Source: Caldifarciminota bacterium
GTDB taxonomy: Bacteria; WOR-3; Hydrothermia; WGAB01
Reading direction: 5' to 3'
NCBI GenBank assembly: GCA_015489295.1
Contig: WGAB01000199.1
Location: 1 to 10,389 of the forward strand
Length of the DNA stretch: 10,389 nucleotides
Within the stretch, counting starts at the first letter, position 1. Each line of letters opens with the position of its first letter. The notes beneath the pieces are model-generated. The model ran no database searches. It saw nothing but the letters and a program-made list of their open reading frames with translations, and was not told the origin of the DNA. Shown here one piece after another: positions 5,727 through 10,389 of the stretch. Position numbers and translations under genes: made by a program.

Positions 5727-8066
5727 ATGCGAATGGGTCGAATTGTTGGAGTCGCGTTGCTCCTCAGCGCTGTCGGGATGGGAAGCGCCTTCTCCTGGCA
5801 GCAAAACACCAAGGGCCAGTTCCGTACCGGTACCCTCTCCGGCGTGCAGGCCACCCTGCCCCCGGGCGAGGATGACGGCATCCTCCGCCTCGCCACCCCG
5901 GTCTTTAACGGTTCCTTTGACGAAACCGACGATTCCCTGGACGGATGGGGCGTGCATGCTGCCGGCATCGGCCCCCACCGGGTGGAGGTGCTCCCTTCGG
6001 CCGAGGGCTATACCACCGTTGCCCACCTCAAGGCCGCAGGCGCCGGCGACACGGCCGAGATTTACCAGGACATCACCCAGGGCCTCGACTTCCTGGAGCG
6101 CCTGAACTTTGAACTCTTCCTGCGCTCCGGCGAAACCCACATCGGCTACCACAGCCTGGTCTTCGTCGCCGAGGTGTACGACACCCTGGATCAGTGGATC
6201 AACTCCGTGGACTACCTCCTCTCCGGCACCGCACCCTGGCTGGTGGATATCGACTACCGCGACCAGCTGACGCCAGACCGATGGAACGAGTTTCGCCTGA
6301 ATGTTCGGCTGGATGTGGAGAACCGGCTCTATCCCTATACCTGGGACGGCGTCGGGCGGATCCGGCTCCGGTGGATCTGCCTGGCCGATCACGCCTCCGA
6401 CAGCTGCGGCATCCTGCTGGACCGGATCTGGGCCGCCTCCTTCATCGACGACAACTTCAACGACGGCGTGGTAGATCCCACCCGCTGGACCGTGTATGAC
6501 TCGCTGTGCCATGTAGAGGAAACCAACGGCGTGGCCCGGTTCTATGGGCACAATCGGGGATCGGCACATTACGGCTCCCTCGACCGCACCGGCCATCCGA
6601 TCAGCAACGCCTCGGCCGAGGCCTCGGCCCGCGTGCGCATCTTCCACATGGAACCCGAAGAGGGCCAGGAATTCGAGCTCGGTTTCTACAGCCCCTCTAC
6701 CGGAAAATACCTGATCCTGAAGGCCCACCGCCTGCCCACCGGCGGCACCTTCTATGTGGCCTATTCCGACGGCGCTTCCTGGTACACCACCGAACCCGTA
6801 AACCTGGAATGGCCCAACCGGTTCCGCGCCTGGCGCATCCGTTATTACTCCGACATGCATGCCTTCGGCGCCTGGGTGGATGGATACATGGTGGGCGGGG
6901 CGGTAGATTTCACCCTCAACGACTTTTACCCCTACTTCGCCTATACCGACACCGACCTGGACCCTGCCGACTCGGTGGAGGTCCAGGTGGACCGCTTCCA
7001 GTACTACGACTTCTCACAAAACGACTGGACCACCCGGTACCTCAACACCGGCGAATACCTCTCGGCCCCCCAGGATCCGGGCACCTATGCCGAATTCCTT
7101 AACGTGTACCGGGCGGCCACCCTGCCTTCGGGCACAGCCTGCCGCCTCCAGTTTCGCTCGGCGCCAACGCAGGCCGACCTTGTAAACGCCCCCTGGATGG
7201 GCCCCGGCGGCCCCGGCACCTTCTATGAAACCCCCTCGGCCACCCTGTACCGGTACCACACCGGCCATCGGTGGTTCCAGCTCCGGGTGCTTCTGGAAAC
7301 CACCGACTCCGTGAACACCCCCGCGGTGGATACCCTCCGGATCCAGGCCGACTCGCTGCTGGCCCTGGAGGGCACAGACAGCGGCACCGTCCAGATTCCC
7401 CAGGGGTTCTCCTCGGTGGTCCACTACGACGCCGCGGGCCATCGCACCTTAGTGGCCCACTTCCAGAACCCACAAACCGGCTCCGGCAACCTCACCTTTT
7501 CCTCTGCGGTCCACGATACCTTCCACTACGCCATGGAAAACGGCATCTCCCGCTGGTGGAACCTCTCGGTTCAGGGCGCGTACGACGCCGTGGACCTCAC
7601 CTTCTTCTATACCGAGGAAGACCTCGGCCCCGAAACCTCCGACACCCTGGAAGCCAACCTCCTGGCGTGGCGCTGGGACCAGACCCGGTGGGATTCCTTC
7701 AGCCCCACCCAGCTGGACACCGCCCAGAACTTCCTCTACTGCGCCGGTCTTGCCGCCCTTTCCCAGTGGACCCTCGGGCCGGAAAACCCCACCCGGGTCC
7801 AGGAGCAAACCCCTCAACTCCCGGCCCGCTGCCGACTGTACCAGCAGGGATTCCGGGCCTGGGTGGAGGTTCCCCGGCCCGGGACCTGGCACCTGGCCCT
7901 CTACGACGCTGCAGGCCGCCGGATTCTGCAAACCACGCTGCACACCACCCAACGGCACCAGCGGCTTCCTATCCCTACCCTACCTCATTCCGGCGTGTAC
8001 TTCGCAAAAATTCACGGGAAGAATGTGCCCACTCAGGTGCTGCGCTGGGTGTACCTCCGGCCCTGA
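5727..8066 (+). CDS. Secreted multi-domain surface protein of unknown function with C-terminal sorting-like domain
   Basis: I do not recognise a named family for the whole 779-residue protein. It begins with a signal peptide (MRMGRIVGVALLLSAVGMGSA, cut near residue 21) and a segment SWQQNTKGQFRTGTLSGV. A galactose-binding/CBM-like beta-sandwich follows (about 57-235, VFNGSFDET...DGWGV), then a concanavalin A/LamG-like sandwich (about 239-430, FIDDNFNDGVVDPTRW). Next are a W-T-T-rich module with a LPSGTACRLQFRSAP strand (about 431-545) and another all-beta module (about 550-688, NGISRWWNLSVQG, then FSPTQLDTAQN). It ends in a FlgD/Por-like C-terminal domain (about 690-779, WHLALYDAAGRRIL, HSGVYFAKI). 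No catalytic motif is visible, and a binding, adhesion or polysaccharide-recognition role is inferred from the lectin-like modules. The upstream frame is open to 5547, but AGGAGG and the signal peptide fix the start at 5727. It diverges from the C25 peptidase gene. The regulator starts 36 bases downstream, with no terminator visible in between. Confidence 0.88.
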   Translation: MRMGRIVGVALLLSAVGMGSAFSWQQNTKGQFRTGTLSGVQATLPPGEDDGILRLATPVFNGSFDETDDSLDGWGVHAAGIGPHRVEVLPSAEGYTTVAHLKAAGAGDTAEIYQDITQGLDFLERLNFELFLRSGETHIGYHSLVFVAEVYDTLDQWINSVDYLLSGTAPWLVDIDYRDQLTPDRWNEFRLNVRLDVENRLYPYTWDGVGRIRLRWICLADHASDSCGILLDRIWAASFIDDNFNDGVVDPTRWTVYDSLCHVEETNGVARFYGHNRGSAHYGSLDRTGHPISNASAEASARVRIFHMEPEEGQEFELGFYSPSTGKYLILKAHRLPTGGTFYVAYSDGASWYTTEPVNLEWPNRFRAWRIRYYSDMHAFGAWVDGYMVGGAVDFTLNDFYPYFAYTDTDLDPADSVEVQVDRFQYYDFSQNDWTTRYLNTGEYLSAPQDPGTYAEFLNVYRAATLPSGTACRLQFRSAPTQADLVNAPWMGPGGPGTFYETPSATLYRYHTGHRWFQLRVLLETTDSVNTPAVDTLRIQADSLLALEGTDSGTVQIPQGFSSVVHYDAAGHRTLVAHFQNPQTGSGNLTFSSAVHDTFHYAMENGISRWWNLSVQGAYDAVDLTFFYTEEDLGPETSDTLEANLLAWRWDQTRWDSFSPTQLDTAQNFLYCAGLAALSQWTLGPENPTRVQEQTPQLPARCRLYQQGFRAWVEVPRPGTWHLALYDAAGRRILQTTLHTTQRHQRLPIPTLPHSGVYFAKIHGKNVPTQVLRWVYLRP

Positions 8067-8067
8067 G

Positions 8068-8096
8068 TTGACACCCGCACCAGGCACCGGCAAGAT
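8068..8096 (+). promoter_or_regulatory. Candidate promoter for a leaderless transcript of the NTPase regulator
   Basis: A perfect -35 box TTGACA (8068-8073) begins one base after the stop codon of the previous gene. After exactly 17 bases comes CAAGAT (8091-8096), which matches TATAAT at three positions including the important second A and last T. The ATG at 8103 is seven bases after this -10, where transcription normally starts. No Shine-Dalgarno lies between 8067 and 8102, so a leaderless mRNA is likely. Confidence 0.55.
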
Positions 8097-8102
8097 AGCG
8101 GC

Positions 8103-10389
8103 ATGGGGCGGCAGGTTTTTGTAGGGCGTACTCGGGAACAGGAGTGGCTTCGGGAAGCCCTGGCCTCCCTGGAAACACGGCGGGGAGGCCACCTGCTGCT
8201 CACAGGGCAGCCGGGCATCGGGAAGCGGGCCCTTCTGGACCAGGTTCTGGCAACCCTGCCCGCCGCCTTTCTCAGGGCCCGCGCCCATGCCCGAAGCCCG
8301 GAACCCCTGCCCGACCAATGGCTCCAGGCCCTGCTCCACCAGATCGGAAGCGGCACCGGGGCCCTGCTGCAACGCCTGGCCCCCGGGGATCGGCAGTCGC
8401 TGGAAGCCTGGCTCCAGCAGGGAGCCTCCCTGCCCTTTGTCACCTTTGAGGCCGTTTTAAAGGTCCTGGCCGGCCGGGCCCCGGTGGTGCTCACCGTGGA
8501 GGGCGACCTCTCCGAGGAAAAGGCCCGAGATCTCCATCGGCTGGCCGAACGCACCCGGGGGCTCTTCCTGCTCTGGATCGTGGCCACACCGCTGGTCCCC
8601 GACCCCCTCCGCCTGTGGCCCCATCGGCATCTTTCGCCCCTGACCCTCCAGGACCTGCATCGCTGGCTCCTGGCCGAAACCGGGGTTCACCAAACGCCCC
8701 AGTTTCTGGCCTGGCTCTGGATCCTGAGCGGCGGGATCCCGGCCGAAGTTCGGGCTTTGCTGGACCTTCTGGCCGAACAGGGGCAACCCCTGGAGCCCGG
8801 CCGCGTCCTGACCTCGGAGTCTGTGGAACTCGGCCCCCTGCTGCAACGGGAACACGCGCGGTGGCAGAGTCTGCCCTCTCCTCTCCAGGACCTGTTGTTC
8901 CGGCTCAGCTGCGTGCCCTCGGTGTCCGTGGACCGGTTTCATCAACTCGCCCAGCACCTGCCCGACGCCAACCAGCTCTTCCGCCGGGGCTTTCTGCTGG
9001 AAGAACGGGGACGGATCCGCCTGCGTTCCGGCCTCCTCCGGCAATCCCTCCAGAAATACCGGCCTCCGGAAACCTGCAGCCCGGCACCGGAAGAAAAGGA
9101 CGCCTCCCCACCCTCACCCTACGATCTCCGCCACCTTTACGCCCGATTCCAGAGTTTTTTAAAGGAAGGCCGCCTCCAGGAAGCCCACCAGTGGATCCAG
9201 AAGGCCAGATTGCCCGCTATCCAGCAGCGATATCTGGAAGCCGAACTCCTCAGCCGGGAGGGGAACCTGCCCGAAGCCCTCCAGAGCTTCCTGGCCATCT
9301 ACCGCGATACCCCCGAGGGCACCTGGCTCAGGGCCCGGGCCTCGGCCTCGGCCGCCCTCATCAGCTACGGCATGGGGAATCTGGTGCAAAGCCTGCATTT
9401 CTTGGAAGAAGCCCAGTTCCACGCCCGGGCCGCCCACGACCAGGAAACCCTGGTGTTCACCCAGGGGATCCAGTGCCTCCTCCAGGGCCTGCAGGGCCAG
9501 TTGCACGCCGCCGAAGCCGCCTGGTGGAACACCCTGCAGCAAACCTCCCGGGAGTTCCAGCTCTTGCCCACTCTCCTGTATTTCACGGGCCTGCTGCTCT
9601 TCGTGGGACGCTACCCCGCCCTGCTCCATGTGCTGCAACAGGGGCACCCCACCTCGCCTGAAGATCGGGCGCTGAACCTGGCCAATCAGGCCGAGGTGTA
9701 CCTGGAGATGGGGCAAACCGAACGGGCTCGGGTCCTGCTGGAGGAAGCCTGGTCCCTGTTGCTCAAGATCCCCCTATGGGTGCCCGTGGGAGAGCGTTTG
9801 CGGGCCCAGGTCCTGCTGCAGGAAGGCCGTCTGGACCAGGCGGCCCAGTGGACCGAGCGGTGCCTGGCCCATTACGCCGAAATGCATGCTCCCATGGGCC
9901 TGCTCAAGGCCCTGGCCCTCCGGGCCGAGGTGCGGATCCGACGGGGAGACCTGCAGGGCGCCCAGGACCTGACCCAGGCGCTGGGCCAGGCAAAACAACG
10001 GCGGTACCTGGTAATGATCCCCTACCTGCTGGAACGGGGCCTCCGGGGGCTGGCCCATCTGAAACGCCCACCCACAAACCTGCGCAAAACCTGGATAGAA
10101 CAGTATGTTCAGGCTGTAGACACCTACCACGCCCGGGAACGGGTTCCCTGGTTCCTCAAGAGTCTGCCGTCGGGCCCGGTGCAGCGGACCCTGGCCCAGC
10201 GGTTCCCCTCCTCCAGCGCCGGCCGCAGGAAACTCTACCTCCACACCCTGGGCACCTTCCGCGTGGTGCTGCCCACCCTGGAAGAACGGGTCCACCTGGG
10301 CTCCGTCAAGGCAAAACACCTGCTCGCCACCCTGGCCCTGGCCCCGGTGGTCCACCTGACCCCCACCTCCCGGTTCCTGGCCCGCGCTC
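8103..10389 (+). CDS. Large NTPase-TPR regulator with SARP-like DNA-binding domain, C-terminus cut by window edge
   Basis: The 762 visible residues look like a signal-integrating transcription regulator of the STAND/AAA_16 type joined to a SARP/BTAD-like output. The N-terminus FVGRTREQEWLREAL (6-20) is the classical start of such NTPase domains. The P-loop is GQPGIGKR (35-42), with arginine where Ser/Thr normally binds magnesium. The Walker B-like strand is VVLTVEGD (128-135), also atypical. Residues about 185-335 resemble the helical part that follows the NTPase core. Residues about 340-640 are helical TPR-like repeats (for example GQTERARVLLEEAW and GRLDQAAQWTERCLAHY). From about 711, LYLHTLGTFRVVL...VKAKHLLATLAL matches the first strands and helix of OmpR/SARP winged-helix domains, and the recognition helix lies past the edge. 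There is no signal peptide, so it is cytoplasmic. ATG 8103 is the only possible start after the in-frame TGA at 8064. Target genes are unknown; the adjacent surface-protein genes are a reasonable guess. The output domain is less certain than the rest. Confidence 0.85.
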   Translation, partial: MGRQVFVGRTREQEWLREALASLETRRGGHLLLTGQPGIGKRALLDQVLATLPAAFLRARAHARSPEPLPDQWLQALLHQIGSGTGALLQRLAPGDRQSLEAWLQQGASLPFVTFEAVLKVLAGRAPVVLTVEGDLSEEKARDLHRLAERTRGLFLLWIVATPLVPDPLRLWPHRHLSPLTLQDLHRWLLAETGVHQTPQFLAWLWILSGGIPAEVRALLDLLAEQGQPLEPGRVLTSESVELGPLLQREHARWQSLPSPLQDLLFRLSCVPSVSVDRFHQLAQHLPDANQLFRRGFLLEERGRIRLRSGLLRQSLQKYRPPETCSPAPEEKDASPPSPYDLRHLYARFQSFLKEGRLQEAHQWIQKARLPAIQQRYLEAELLSREGNLPEALQSFLAIYRDTPEGTWLRARASASAALISYGMGNLVQSLHFLEEAQFHARAAHDQETLVFTQGIQCLLQGLQGQLHAAEAAWWNTLQQTSREFQLLPTLLYFTGLLLFVGRYPALLHVLQQGHPTSPEDRALNLANQAEVYLEMGQTERARVLLEEAWSLLLKIPLWVPVGERLRAQVLLQEGRLDQAAQWTERCLAHYAEMHAPMGLLKALALRAEVRIRRGDLQGAQDLTQALGQAKQRRYLVMIPYLLERGLRGLAHLKRPPTNLRKTWIEQYVQAVDTYHARERVPWFLKSLPSGPVQRTLAQRFPSSSAGRRKLYLHTLGTFRVVLPTLEERVHLGSVKAKHLLATLALAPVVHLTPTSRFLARA

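Noticed and set aside
5499..6860. The C25 reading frame stays open a further 454 codons upstream, to an ATG at 6860.
   Set aside because: That stretch is antisense to the signal-peptide and lectin-like parts of the plus-strand gene. It reads as G/V/H-rich filler and leaves the real signal peptide in the middle. The Shine-Dalgarno before 5498 fixes the start there.
8067..8102. Possible terminator between the surface-protein gene and the regulator.
   Set aside because: No stable stem followed by T residues; the stretch is better explained as a promoter.
8615..9661. Plus-strand frame of 348 codons inside the regulator gene.
   Set aside because: Proline/arginine-rich out-of-frame reading; the frame from 8103 is open throughout and carries the NTPase, TPR and winged-helix signatures.
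9774..10355. Minus-strand frame of 193 codons opposite the TPR and C-terminal part of the regulator.
   Set aside because: Q/G-rich antisense reading without domain features or a ribosome binding site.

Overview
The window is GC-rich bacterial DNA, almost entirely coding, with no RNA gene, insertion sequence, CRISPR array or plasmid function that I can see. Two divergent transcription units leave a short promoter region at 5499-5726. Three of the five genes encode proteins with an N-terminal signal peptide. Two of those, the C25 peptidase and the 779-residue protein, end in a C-terminal beta-sandwich module of the FlgD-like / type IX secretion (Por) sorting type. Gingipain-like peptidases, M14 carboxypeptidases and large modular surface proteins with such tails are typical of the Bacteroidetes/FCB superphylum and of candidate phyla of the WOR-3 / Hydrothermae / Eisenbacteria kind. 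The high GC content argues against ordinary Bacteroidetes, but I cannot name a lineage from this window alone.

Minus strand (1-5498): an apparent operon read right to left. It starts with a 1186-residue gingipain-family (C25) cysteine peptidase (5498-1938). A HAD class IIA phosphatase (1936-1142) follows after a one-base gap. After 29 bases comes a secreted M14 zinc carboxypeptidase (1112 to beyond the left edge). A good Shine-Dalgarno site and a TATAAT box lie upstream of the C25 gene.

Plus strand (5727-10389): first a 779-residue secreted multi-domain surface protein of unknown function, preceded by a leader with an inverted repeat next to its ribosome binding site. Then, 36 bases later, a large regulator cut by the right edge: a degenerate P-loop NTPase domain, helical TPR-like repeats, and the start of a SARP/OmpR-type winged-helix DNA-binding domain. 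It has a perfect TTGACA -35 box placed so that its transcript would probably be leaderless.

Together the left unit looks like an exported protein-degradation set (an endopeptidase plus a carboxypeptidase) with a cytoplasmic phosphatase embedded in it. The right unit pairs a surface or adhesion-type protein with a signal-integrating transcription factor. Whether the regulator controls its neighbours is inference only. I see no clearly new system. The most unusual items are the NTPase with its altered P-loop, the composite architecture of the C25 protein, and the two regulatory leaders.
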